From Glycomyces artemisiae (lineage in GTDB: Bacteria > Actinomycetota > Actinomycetes > Mycobacteriales > Micromonosporaceae): a stretch of 64,000 bases of DNA. The notes under the pieces are model-generated. The model ran no database searches and was not told the DNA's origin. It worked only from the letters and a program-made list of their open reading frames with translations. Both the position numbers and the translations under genes were made by a program. Below are positions 10,042-17,942 of this stretch, piece after piece. Each line of letters opens with the position of its first letter. Positions within the stretch are counted from its first letter, which is position 1. Location of the stretch: assembly GCF_003002955.1 (NCBI RefSeq), contig NZ_PVTJ01000002.1:124001-188000 (forward strand), written 5' to 3'.

Positions 10042-10239
10042 CCTTTGAACGATAGACGGTGGGGGCGACGGCGTGGTCGCTCCGCGGTGTCCGGTTCGCG
10101 TTGTGGCGGTGAACACGTCCGCTTCGGGTGAACGTCGGATGGCCGGTCGCCGACGCGCGGCGGCTCGGGCGAGGGGCGGGCAGTCGGCCGCGGCGACGGT
10201 TTTGGGCGGTGGCGGGTGACGGGTGGGAGGATAGTGGGC

Positions 10240-10929
10240 GTGCGTTACGAGGAAGGGGCCTACCGGGACCTGGGGTGGGCGAAGATCGACGTCGGGCGGC
10301 CGGCCCGGACGGGCACGGCCGAGGCCGTGTACGCGGCGGGCAAGACCCCGGCGCAGGTCGCGGGTGCGCTCGCGGCGCTGCGCGAGGCCCACCCGGGGCG
10401 GGTCGCGGTGGCGACCCGCTGCGACGAGGCGTGCGCGGCGGCCGTGCGGGAGCGGTTCGCGGGCGAGCCGGTGCTCGTGGAGGCGGGCGTGTGCGCCGTC
10501 GGCGAGTTCCCGGTGCCCGAGTCCGGGCCGCTCGCGGTGGTGTGCGCGGGGACCTCGGACCTGCCGGTGGCGCAGGAGGCCGTGGTCACGGCCCGCGCGA
10601 ACGGCCTCGACGCGCGCCTGATCCCCGACGTGGGCGTGGCCGGGCTGCACCGGCTCCTCGACAAGCTCCCGGAGCTGCGCGAAGCGGTGTGCGTGATCGT
10701 GGTGGCGGGCATGGACGGGGCGCTGCCGTCGGTCGTGGCGGGGCTCGTGTCCGCGCCGGTCGTCGCGGTGCCCACGTCGGTCGGGTACGGGGCCGCGTTC
10801 GGCGGGCTCGCGCCGCTGCTGACGATGCTCAACTCGTGCTCGCCTGGCGTGACGGTGGTGAACATCGACAACGGGTTCGGGGCGGCGATGGCCGCGGCCC
10901 GGATCCTGAACGTGAAGGCGGAGCGATGA
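10240..10929 (+). CDS. larB: LarB, nicotinate adenine dinucleotide carboxylase of nickel-pincer cofactor synthesis
   Basis: 229 aa. LarB carboxylates the pyridinium ring of NaAD and cleaves the dinucleotide, the first step to the nickel-pincer cofactor of lactate racemase-type enzymes. The C-terminal AIR-carboxylase-like domain is clear: CAGTSDLPVAQEA, VVAGMDGALPSVVAGLV, PTSVGYGAAFGG and NIDNGFGA. The start at GTG 10240 is chosen for GGTGGGAGG nine bases upstream; in-frame GTGs at 10216 and 10234 are alternatives. Its stop overlaps the larC ATG (ATGA), implying coupled translation. Confidence 0.92.
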   Translation: MRYEEGAYRDLGWAKIDVGRPARTGTAEAVYAAGKTPAQVAGALAALREAHPGRVAVATRCDEACAAAVRERFAGEPVLVEAGVCAVGEFPVPESGPLAVVCAGTSDLPVAQEAVVTARANGLDARLIPDVGVAGLHRLLDKLPELREAVCVIVVAGMDGALPSVVAGLVSAPVVAVPTSVGYGAAFGGLAPLLTMLNSCSPGVTVVNIDNGFGAAMAAARILNVKAER

Positions 10930-12269
10930 CGGTCGCGTGGCTCGACTGCTCGGCGGGCGCCTCCGGCGACATGTTCCTGGGGGCGCTGGTCGACGCGGGG
11001 GTGCCGCTCGAACTCATGCAGGCGGCGGTGGACTCGCTCGGGACCGAGCCGATCCGGTTGCACGCCAAGCGGGTCGCCCGGCACGGGCTCGCGGGCACGA
11101 AGGTGGACGTGGAGGTCCCGGAGGCCGCGAACGACCGGCGCTGGCGGTCGATCCGGGCGATGCTCGAAGGCGCGGACCTCGACGAGGCGGCCCGGAAGCT
11201 GGCGCTGGGGGCGTTCGCGCGCCTGGCGGCGGCGGAGGCCGCGGCGCACGGGATCGACGAGGAGGACGTGCACTTCCACGAAGTGGGGGCGCTCGACTCG
11301 ATCGCGGACATCGTGGGCGCGGCCGCGGGGCTCGCGTCGCTCGGGCTCGCGAAGGTCACCGCGTCGACGGTGACGCTCGGGGGCGGCACGACGCGCGGGT
11401 CGCACGGGTCGATCCCGCTGCCTGCCCCGGCGGTGCTGCGGGTCCTCGCCGACGCGGGCGCGCCCGTGGTGGGCGCGGTGCCGTACGAGGCGTGCACGCC
11501 GACGGGCGCGGCGATCGTCGCGGCCGCGGCCTCGGGGTACGGGCCGCTGCCGGAGATGGTCGTGGAGCGGGTGGGCGTCGGCGCGGGCGGGCGCGATCCG
11601 CAGGAGCGGGCGAACCTGCTGCGCATCGTGATCGGCCGCGAGGTGGAGACGGCGCGGCGGGCGGCGCATGCGCACGTCCACCGGGTCGGGGCCGCGTCCC
11701 AAAAGCAGGCGCAACCGCATGAGCACGGTCGTCACATGGATGCTGCGGCAGGGCACGATCACGGCCATGCCCATGGGCCGCAGGCGGTCCGCGATCCGCA
11801 CGACCACGGCGTCGGCAGCGTCGGAGCGAAGCCGGTGGTCATCGAGACGAACGTCGACGACCTCGACCCGCGGCTGTGGCCCTCGGCCCTCGCGGCGCTG
11901 CTGGAGGCGGGCGCGTCGGACGCGTGGCTGACGCCGATCCTCATGAAGAAGGGCCGTCCCGCGCACACAGTGCACGTGCTGTGCCGGGCGGAGGCGGTGG
12001 CCGCGGTGCGGTCGGCGCTGGTGCGGCACACGACGACGATCGGCATGCGCTCGTACGAGATCGACAAGTACGCGCTGGAGCGCCGCTACACGGTCGTCGA
12101 TGTGGACGGTCAGTCGATCGGGGTGAAGACCGCGCTGGAGCACGGCGAGGTCGTCAACGCGTCGGTCGAGTACGAGGACGCGGCGGCCGCGGCGGCCGCG
12201 CTCGGGCGCCCGCTGAAAGTGGTCGTAGCGCAGGCGACGGCCCTTGCGGCGCAGGAGTATCCGCACTGA
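10926..12269 (+). CDS. larC: LarC, nickel insertase for the nickel-pincer cofactor
   Basis: 447 aa in one uninterrupted frame. LarC inserts nickel by a CTP-dependent reaction. The N-terminal domain begins WLDCSAGASGDMFLGALVDAG and has HEVGALDSIADIVGAA; a histidine-rich linker (about residues 240-290, many HxH and DHGH runs) probably binds nickel; the C-terminal domain has ETNVDDLDPRLW and TPILMKKGRPAHTV. In Lactobacillus plantarum larC is split and read through by frameshift; here no shift is needed. larE and larA are not in the window. Confidence 0.93.
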   Translation: MTVAWLDCSAGASGDMFLGALVDAGVPLELMQAAVDSLGTEPIRLHAKRVARHGLAGTKVDVEVPEAANDRRWRSIRAMLEGADLDEAARKLALGAFARLAAAEAAAHGIDEEDVHFHEVGALDSIADIVGAAAGLASLGLAKVTASTVTLGGGTTRGSHGSIPLPAPAVLRVLADAGAPVVGAVPYEACTPTGAAIVAAAASGYGPLPEMVVERVGVGAGGRDPQERANLLRIVIGREVETARRAAHAHVHRVGAASQKQAQPHEHGRHMDAAAGHDHGHAHGPQAVRDPHDHGVGSVGAKPVVIETNVDDLDPRLWPSALAALLEAGASDAWLTPILMKKGRPAHTVHVLCRAEAVAAVRSALVRHTTTIGMRSYEIDKYALERRYTVVDVDGQSIGVKTALEHGEVVNASVEYEDAAAAAAALGRPLKVVVAQATALAAQEYPH

Positions 12270-12303
12270 CCGGGGCGTGGGTGGGAGTCGGTATCCTGCC
12301 CGC

Positions 12304-12678
12304 ATGATCGATTTCGAGAATGGTTCGGTTTTCAAGCTCAAGCTCACCGACGACCCCGGCTTCCGCGACGAGGTCGCCCCGCTGCTGGTCGACGGCGAGG
12401 AGGTGGCGCTGACGTTCGAGGGCGTGCGCGACTTCATCGTCTTCACGAACAAGCGCATCATCGCCGTGAACGTCCAGGGCATCACCGGCCGCAAGAAGGA
12501 CTACACGACCCTCCCCTTCAGCAAGGTCCAGGCGTACTCGGTGGAGACCGACGGTCTCATGGACAACGACGGCGAACTGGACCTGTGGTTCTCCGGGCTC
12601 GGCAAGGTCCGCTTCGAGTTCAAGGAGAACGTCGACCTGCCCGCGGTCGCCAAGCACATCGCCGCCTGCTCCCTCTAA
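12304..12678 (+). CDS. Bacterial PH-domain protein (bPH family)
   Basis: 124 aa. The whole protein is one small pleckstrin-homology-like beta barrel: GEEVALTFEGVRDFIVFTNKRIIAVNVQGITGRKKDYTTLPF... is the classic pattern in which a strand ends in TNKRII and the next carries K(K/D)xxTxP. No signal or membrane segment; cytoplasmic. Function of this family is not settled. It starts 34 bp after larC and may be co-transcribed with it; a terminator follows. Confidence 0.82.
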   Translation: MIDFENGSVFKLKLTDDPGFRDEVAPLLVDGEEVALTFEGVRDFIVFTNKRIIAVNVQGITGRKKDYTTLPFSKVQAYSVETDGLMDNDGELDLWFSGLGKVRFEFKENVDLPAVAKHIAACSL

Positions 12679-12695
12679 GCCCCGCAACGACTTAG

Positions 12696-12745
12696 AGCGG
12701 CGCCGGGCCCCCCGTGGTGCCTACGGACCGGGGCCCGGCGCCGCT
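12696..12745. terminator. Bidirectional terminator between PH-domain gene and multicopper oxidase
   Basis: A perfect 16-bp stem (12696-12711 with 12730-12745) with an 18-nt loop lies between the stops at 12678 and 12752 of convergent genes. Confidence 0.8.
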
Positions 12746-12751
12746 GTCCTG

Positions 12752-14281
12752 TCAGCCGTGCGTCGCGTGTGCGGGCGCGGGGACCTCGCCGATCTCCTCG
12801 CCTTCGCCGAGGACCACGAACTGGCCCATCATCCCCGAGTCCTCGTGGGCGAGGATGTGGCAGTGGAACATGTACGGCAGGTTCGGGTCGGTGTAGTCGG
12901 CGAACCGCATGGCCAGCCGGTACTTGCGCTGCGGGACGAGCTGCACGGTGTCCTTCCAGCCGAGCAGCTGCGGGGGCGGCTCGGCGCCGTCGACGTCGAG
13001 GACCCGGAACTGGACGTCGTGGACGTGGAAGCTGTGCATGTACCCGTCGGCATTGGTCACCTCCCACACCTCGACGGTGCCCTCCCGGACGCCGAAGTCG
13101 ATGCGCGCCAGGTCCATCGCCTCGCCGTTGATCTGGCTGAACCCGGAGAGGGAGAACGAGCGCTCCTCGGCGGCCTCGGCGGGGTCGACGTCGGGGGCCG
13201 CGCCCATGGCCTCCGGCACCGAGGTCTCGTCGGCGAGCGCGTCGGCGGCCCGGAACTGGCAGACGTCGAGGAGGTCCTCGGCGCCGTTGACGCGGGCGAG
13301 CGGGCCCGTGTAGCCCTCGGCGGCCGGGTGGGACCTGAGCACAGCGGTCTCGCCGGGTTCGAAGGCGACGACGATCTCGGCGCGCTCGCCCGGTGAGAGC
13401 TGGAGCCGGTCGGTCTCCCACGCCTCGGGGAGGAGGCCGCCGTCGGTGGAGATGAGCTGGAACGGGCGGTCGTCGCCGAACCCGAAGTTGTAGAGGCGCG
13501 AGACCGAGCCGTTGAGCAGGCGCAGGCGCACGAGGCGGGTGGTCACGTCGAAGTAGGGGCCGAGGGTCCCGTTGACCATGATCTCGTCGCCGAGGATGCC
13601 CTGCATGCTCATGAACGAGCCGCCGTCCTCGAACTGGTTGTCGCCGTTGAAGTTGCGGTCCTGGACGATGAGCGGGACGTCGTCGACGCCGTACGTGGAC
13701 GGCAGCGGCAGGGCCTCGGACTCCTCGTCGTCGATGATGAACATCCCCGCGAGTCCCTTGTAGACGTGGTGTGCGGTGCGGCCGTGCGGGTGCGGGTGGT
13801 ACCAGAGGGTCGCGGCGGGCTGGTTCAGCGTCCACTGGGGGGTCCAGTCGCCGCCGGGCTCCATCTCCTGGTGGGGGCCGCCGTCCATGACGGCGGGCAG
13901 GTGCATGCCGTGCCAGTGGATCGAGGTGCCTTCGTCGAGGCCGTTGTACACGGAGAACGCGATCTCCTCGCCGCGCTTGGCGCGGATGGTGGGGCCGAGG
14001 AAGTTCCCGTTGATCCCCCAGGTGGCGGTCTCGGCGCCGTCCTTGAGCGCGGTGGTGCCGGCTTTGATGTCGAGGTGGAACACGCGGGCGCCGGAGGGGT
14101 CGTCGGCGGACTCCGCGAGCGGGGGGATCGCGAGGGGGTTGTCGAAGTCGACCTTCCCGGCGGTGTCGAGCTTCGCGCTGCTCCACAGGTACGCGACGGT
14201 CCCGGCCCCGCCGAGCGCGATCACGCCCACGCCGCCGCCGACACCGATGAGGGTCCACTTCAGTGCATTACGCCGCTTCAT
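12752..14281 (-). CDS. Multicopper oxidase (CotA/bilirubin oxidase-like), membrane-anchored or exported
   Basis: 509 aa from the ATG at 14281. MKRRNALKW followed by a hydrophobic stretch is a probable Tat-like signal or anchor. All four copper-binding blocks are visible: HWHG, WYHPHPHG, HSFHVHDVQF and HCHILAHEDSGMM, the last with the axial Met of the type 1 site. The enzyme oxidises phenols or metals while reducing O2 to water at the cell surface. The upstream ATG at 14317 would place 12 odd residues before the signal, so it is not preferred. Confidence 0.93.
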   Translation of the reverse strand: MKRRNALKWTLIGVGGGVGVIALGGAGTVAYLWSSAKLDTAGKVDFDNPLAIPPLAESADDPSGARVFHLDIKAGTTALKDGAETATWGINGNFLGPTIRAKRGEEIAFSVYNGLDEGTSIHWHGMHLPAVMDGGPHQEMEPGGDWTPQWTLNQPAATLWYHPHPHGRTAHHVYKGLAGMFIIDDEESEALPLPSTYGVDDVPLIVQDRNFNGDNQFEDGGSFMSMQGILGDEIMVNGTLGPYFDVTTRLVRLRLLNGSVSRLYNFGFGDDRPFQLISTDGGLLPEAWETDRLQLSPGERAEIVVAFEPGETAVLRSHPAAEGYTGPLARVNGAEDLLDVCQFRAADALADETSVPEAMGAAPDVDPAEAAEERSFSLSGFSQINGEAMDLARIDFGVREGTVEVWEVTNADGYMHSFHVHDVQFRVLDVDGAEPPPQLLGWKDTVQLVPQRKYRLAMRFADYTDPNLPYMFHCHILAHEDSGMMGQFVVLGEGEEIGEVPAPAHATHG

Positions 14282-14403
14282 GAACGCAATGGTCGCGGCG
14301 CGACCCGCCCGATGCATCGGGCCGAGGGAGGCAATGCCCGTACACCGTGGGGACTACGCGGCACCCGCGAGTCAACCCCGGGTATCGCCTCGGGACGCGG
14401 GCC

Positions 14404-17400
14404 CTATTCCTCGGCGAGGTAGCCGCGGAGGTGGGCGGCGTTCACCGCTGCGGCGCGGCCGGCGACTTCGAGCTTCGCCATGGCCCGCGAGAGGTGGACG
14501 CTCACGGTCTTCTCGGAGATGAACAGCTCGGCGCCGATCTGGCGGTTCGTCAGGCCCCGCGCGACCAGGCACAGGACCCCGAGCTCCCTGGGGGTCAACG
14601 GGGTCGACGTCGGCATGGCCGTGTCGAGGCGGGCCCGCTCGGCGAGCGCGCACAGCTCCTTGCGCAGCGGCTCGGCGCCCAGCTCGATCGCGGTGCGCTT
14701 CGCGGCGACGAGCGCCTCCGCGGCCTTCAGGCGGGCGTCGGCGCCCGGGGACGCGAGGAGCGCCTCGGCGAGGCGCCAGCGGGCGTACGCCTGCCGGTAC
14801 GGCTCGGCCCAGTCCTGCGCCGGCGCGGGCGCGGCGCCGTCTTCGAGCATCGCGAGGGTCTCGGACGCGAGCGGGTCGGTCAGGGCCAGGTCCAGGCGCT
14901 CCTGGTCGGTCAGGCGCGGCACCGGGTCGGCCGCGGGCCCGCCCGCGGGCGCAGGGGCCTGGGCGGCGAGGGCGGTCCGGTAGTCGAACGCGTCGGCGGC
15001 CGTGCGCCACCGCTCGGGGTCGCCCTCGCCGTACAGGCGGGTCGCCTCCGCTTCGAGCTGCGCGGCCCACGCGATCCCCTCGGGGCCGAGGGTCCCGGAC
15101 ATCGGCTGGCCGTGCTCCAGGAAGAACCGGCCGCGCTCGGCGAGCCGCTCGCCCGCGGCGACCGCGTCCTTCGCGCCCGCGGTGTCGCCGTCCCGGCGCA
15201 ACTGGTGCGCGAGGTCGGCGGCGGCGCCGATGCCGGTGGCGCACACCGACACCCCGGCGAGGTAGTAGCCCCGCATGCGGGTCATGAGCTCCGTGGCGCG
15301 CTCGACGCGGCGCAGCGCGTCGGCGGGCCGGTGGCGCCAGCGGTCGAGCTCGGCGCCGCACAGGGTCGCGAGCGCGAGCACCTGGCCGTCGATCTGCCAC
15401 CGGTCGGCGAGGTAGTCGAGGCGGCGGTCGGCGGTCTCGAAGCGGCCGCGCGCGACGTCGACGAGGAGGACCGCGGCGGCGAGGCGGGTGAGGACGACGC
15501 CGGGCAGGACGCTGGAGGCCATCTCGCCGTTCGCGTCGACGTCGCCCCAGCGGCCCAGCATGTAGTTGCAGATGACCTGGCGGACGGCGATCTCCACGCC
15601 GAAGCCGCTCCACTTGTCGCCGGTGCAGCGGCCGCGCTCCATGCCGCGGTCGAAGTGCACGAGCGCCTCGCGCAGGCGCGCGGCCTCGACGAGGACCAGG
15701 CCGTTGTTGAAGTGGCCGCGCAGCTCCACCTCGTGCCATTCGAGGCCGCGGACCAGGTCGAGGGCCTCGGTGTTGCGGGCGATCGACTGCTCGACGGTCT
15801 GCTCGCCGCGGCGGAACGCGGCGAGGCTGTCGGTGAGGGTCGCGTCGGCCTTCGCGGCGCGGGCCGCGGACGTCTCCTCGGGGTCGTCGGACGCGGCGAG
15901 GACCGCGTCGGCGGTGGCGATCGCCGCGGCCGTCCACGCCCTCGCGTCCTCGTGGCGGCGGTTGGCGTAGATGGTGCGGCCGACGACGCCCTGCGCCCAC
16001 GCCTTCACCGCGCGGGGCTCCTCGTCCTTGACCAGTTCCCATGCCTCCCAGGCGACCCGGTGCGCCTGGTCCTCGTCGCCCTCGATGGTGAGGAGGTGCT
16101 TGGCGTACTTGCGGCGCGTGGAGGCGCCGAGGATCGGGTCCCCGGAGGCGTCCGCGAGGCGCACCGCGGCGGCCGAGAACGACTGGGCGCGTTTGATCTC
16201 GCCCGACGCCTCCGCGTTCGCGGCGGCGCGGGTGGTCAGCCGCAGCTCCGTGATGCCGACGGGCCGCTGCGCGGCCGGGACCCGCTCGAACAGGGCCAGG
16301 GCCCGCTCCAGGTGCAGGAGCGCCTCGGCGGGCGCGGCGAGCTCCACGGCCTCGTCGGCGGCGCGCACCGACGCGGCGAGCGCGCAGCGCAGGTCCCCGG
16401 ACTCGTAGGCGTGGTGGGCGAGTTCGGCCTCGGCGCCCTTGCCGTTGTCGCCGGCGAGGGACTCGGCGATCTTCTGGTGGTACCGGATCCGCTCGCCCGG
16501 AAGGAGGTCGGAGTAGACGGCCTCGCCGAGGAGGGCGTGGCGGAACGCGTACGTGTCGGCGCTCTTCTGCACGATGATGCCGTGCGAGATGGCCGCGCGC
16601 AGGGCCTCGTCGAGTTCGCGCTCGTGGCGCAGGCCCGTCTCGTCGAGCAGCGACCAGGCGGCGGCGTTCAGCCGCGCGTACGTGAAGCGGCGGCCCAGGA
16701 CGGAGGCGAGGCGCACGACCTGCCGCGACGCGTCGGGGAGGCGTTCGAGGCGGGCCAGGAGGACCTCCGCGAGCTCGAACGTGACGGTGTGGGTCTCAGC
16801 GGCCGCGAGTTCCTCGGCGAGGAACGCGTTCCCCTCGGAGGCGGCGGCGATCTTGGAGACGGAGACCTCGTCGAGCCCGGTGTTCAGCTCGCGCACGAAG
16901 TCGGCGGCGTGCTGGGAGTCGAACGGGTCGATCTGGAGGCGCTGGACGGCGGGGAGGCGCACGAGCTCGGCCAGGAGCGGGCGGAGGGGGTGGCCGCGGT
17001 GGACGGCGTCGGCGCGGTAGGAGCCGAGGATGAGGAGGCGCTGGCCGGTGAGGCGGGAGGTGAGGAACGCGAGGAGGTCGCGGCTGGAGCGGTCGGCCCA
17101 GTGGAGGTCTTCGAGGGTGATGACGACGGTGCGGTCGGCGGCGAGGTCGGCGAGCGCGGCGTGGAACGCCTCGAACAGGCCGAGGCGGCCGAGGTCGCCG
17201 TCGGAGGCGGGGTGGCCGGGGAGGAGGGGGCGCAGGCCGGGGTGGGCGGCGACGAGGTCGGGCTGGTCGCGGGCGAGGGTGCCGGTGATCTCGGCGAAGG
17301 GGAGGTAGGGGAGTGCGGAGTCGGCCGTGTCGAGGCAGTGGCCGGTGACGGTGAGGACACCGTCACCGGCGCTGTCGTTGAACTCGTGGAGGAGCCGGGT

Positions 17401-17547
17401 CTTGCCGACCCCCGCGTCCCCCGAGACCAGGACCGTGGCGGGCCTGCCGTGCTTCGCGGCGTCGAGCGCGTCGCGCAGCGACGCGAGCTCGGCGTCGCGT
17501 GCGAAGAGCGGGAGGTCGGAACCTAGGCGCGGCATGTCTGCAATCAT
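14404..17547 (-). CDS. Large ATP-binding LuxR-family regulator (LAL type)
   Basis: 1047 aa. The N-terminus has an AAA/STAND ATPase with Walker A SGDAGVGKT (about 43-51) and Walker B VVITLEDLHWAD. A long helical, TPR-like middle (about 350-950) follows. The C-terminal LuxR helix-turn-helix begins TPRELGVLCLVARGLTNRQI and contains ISEKTVSVHLSRAMAKL. LAL proteins activate carbon-use or secondary-metabolite genes on ligand binding. Starts at 17547 or 17535 are both possible. The nearest likely target is unclear; it is followed on the minus strand by the oxidase gene after 122 bp. Confidence 0.92.
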   Translation of the reverse strand: MIADMPRLGSDLPLFARDAELASLRDALDAAKHGRPATVLVSGDAGVGKTRLLHEFNDSAGDGVLTVTGHCLDTADSALPYLPFAEITGTLARDQPDLVAAHPGLRPLLPGHPASDGDLGRLGLFEAFHAALADLAADRTVVITLEDLHWADRSSRDLLAFLTSRLTGQRLLILGSYRADAVHRGHPLRPLLAELVRLPAVQRLQIDPFDSQHAADFVRELNTGLDEVSVSKIAAASEGNAFLAEELAAAETHTVTFELAEVLLARLERLPDASRQVVRLASVLGRRFTYARLNAAAWSLLDETGLRHERELDEALRAAISHGIIVQKSADTYAFRHALLGEAVYSDLLPGERIRYHQKIAESLAGDNGKGAEAELAHHAYESGDLRCALAASVRAADEAVELAAPAEALLHLERALALFERVPAAQRPVGITELRLTTRAAANAEASGEIKRAQSFSAAAVRLADASGDPILGASTRRKYAKHLLTIEGDEDQAHRVAWEAWELVKDEEPRAVKAWAQGVVGRTIYANRRHEDARAWTAAAIATADAVLAASDDPEETSAARAAKADATLTDSLAAFRRGEQTVEQSIARNTEALDLVRGLEWHEVELRGHFNNGLVLVEAARLREALVHFDRGMERGRCTGDKWSGFGVEIAVRQVICNYMLGRWGDVDANGEMASSVLPGVVLTRLAAAVLLVDVARGRFETADRRLDYLADRWQIDGQVLALATLCGAELDRWRHRPADALRRVERATELMTRMRGYYLAGVSVCATGIGAAADLAHQLRRDGDTAGAKDAVAAGERLAERGRFFLEHGQPMSGTLGPEGIAWAAQLEAEATRLYGEGDPERWRTAADAFDYRTALAAQAPAPAGGPAADPVPRLTDQERLDLALTDPLASETLAMLEDGAAPAPAQDWAEPYRQAYARWRLAEALLASPGADARLKAAEALVAAKRTAIELGAEPLRKELCALAERARLDTAMPTSTPLTPRELGVLCLVARGLTNRQIGAELFISEKTVSVHLSRAMAKLEVAGRAAAVNAAHLRGYLAEE

Positions 17548-17556
17548 GACACGCCC

Positions 17557-17802
17557 TTAGGACACGGCGGCCCGGTCGGTTTCGGCGGCGGCGGCGCCCT
17601 CCTCGGTGTGCTCGGCGCCGTGGCGCAGGCCCAGGGCCCGCACGACGCGGTCGGCGACGCCGCTGTGGCGGACGTGGGTGCCGCCGCGGCGGGTCTCCTT
17701 GGCGGCCTTGATGAGGCGGCGGGCCTGGCGCTCGTTCTCGGCCTCCTGGCGGAGCTCCTCGGAGCGGGCGTAGTGGAGGTAGTGCAGGTCGAAGTCGTTC
17801 AT
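17557..17802 (-). CDS. Small charged protein of unknown function
   Basis: 81 aa with a helical, strongly charged centre (about residues 10-42, rich in Glu, Arg, Lys and Ala) and an acidic alanine-rich end. AAGGAACGAAG stands just before the ATG. It ends 9 bp upstream of the LAL regulator start and so probably shares its transcript. I do not recognise the family; aromatic residues near the start (DFDLHYLHYAR) look conserved in style. Possibly a small partner of the regulator, which is inference. Confidence 0.55.
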   Translation of the reverse strand: MNDFDLHYLHYARSEELRQEAENERQARRLIKAAKETRRGGTHVRHSGVADRVVRALGLRHGAEHTEEGAAAAETDRAAVS

Positions 17803-17942
17803 CTTCGTTCCTTCGGTGTCAGTGGCCGGCGTTTCCGGCCTGACACCAATACTCGTGCTGAGGCCCGGCCCCGGGCATCAGGCGTCCGCGTCGAAGACCG
17901 CCGCAGACCCCTTACTTCCGGGCCTCAGCACCCTCAGGTCCC

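Noticed and set aside
14347-17526. 1059-aa plus-strand frame
   Set aside because: Mirror of the LAL regulator gene; Gly/Ala/Arg/Glu-rich without domains.
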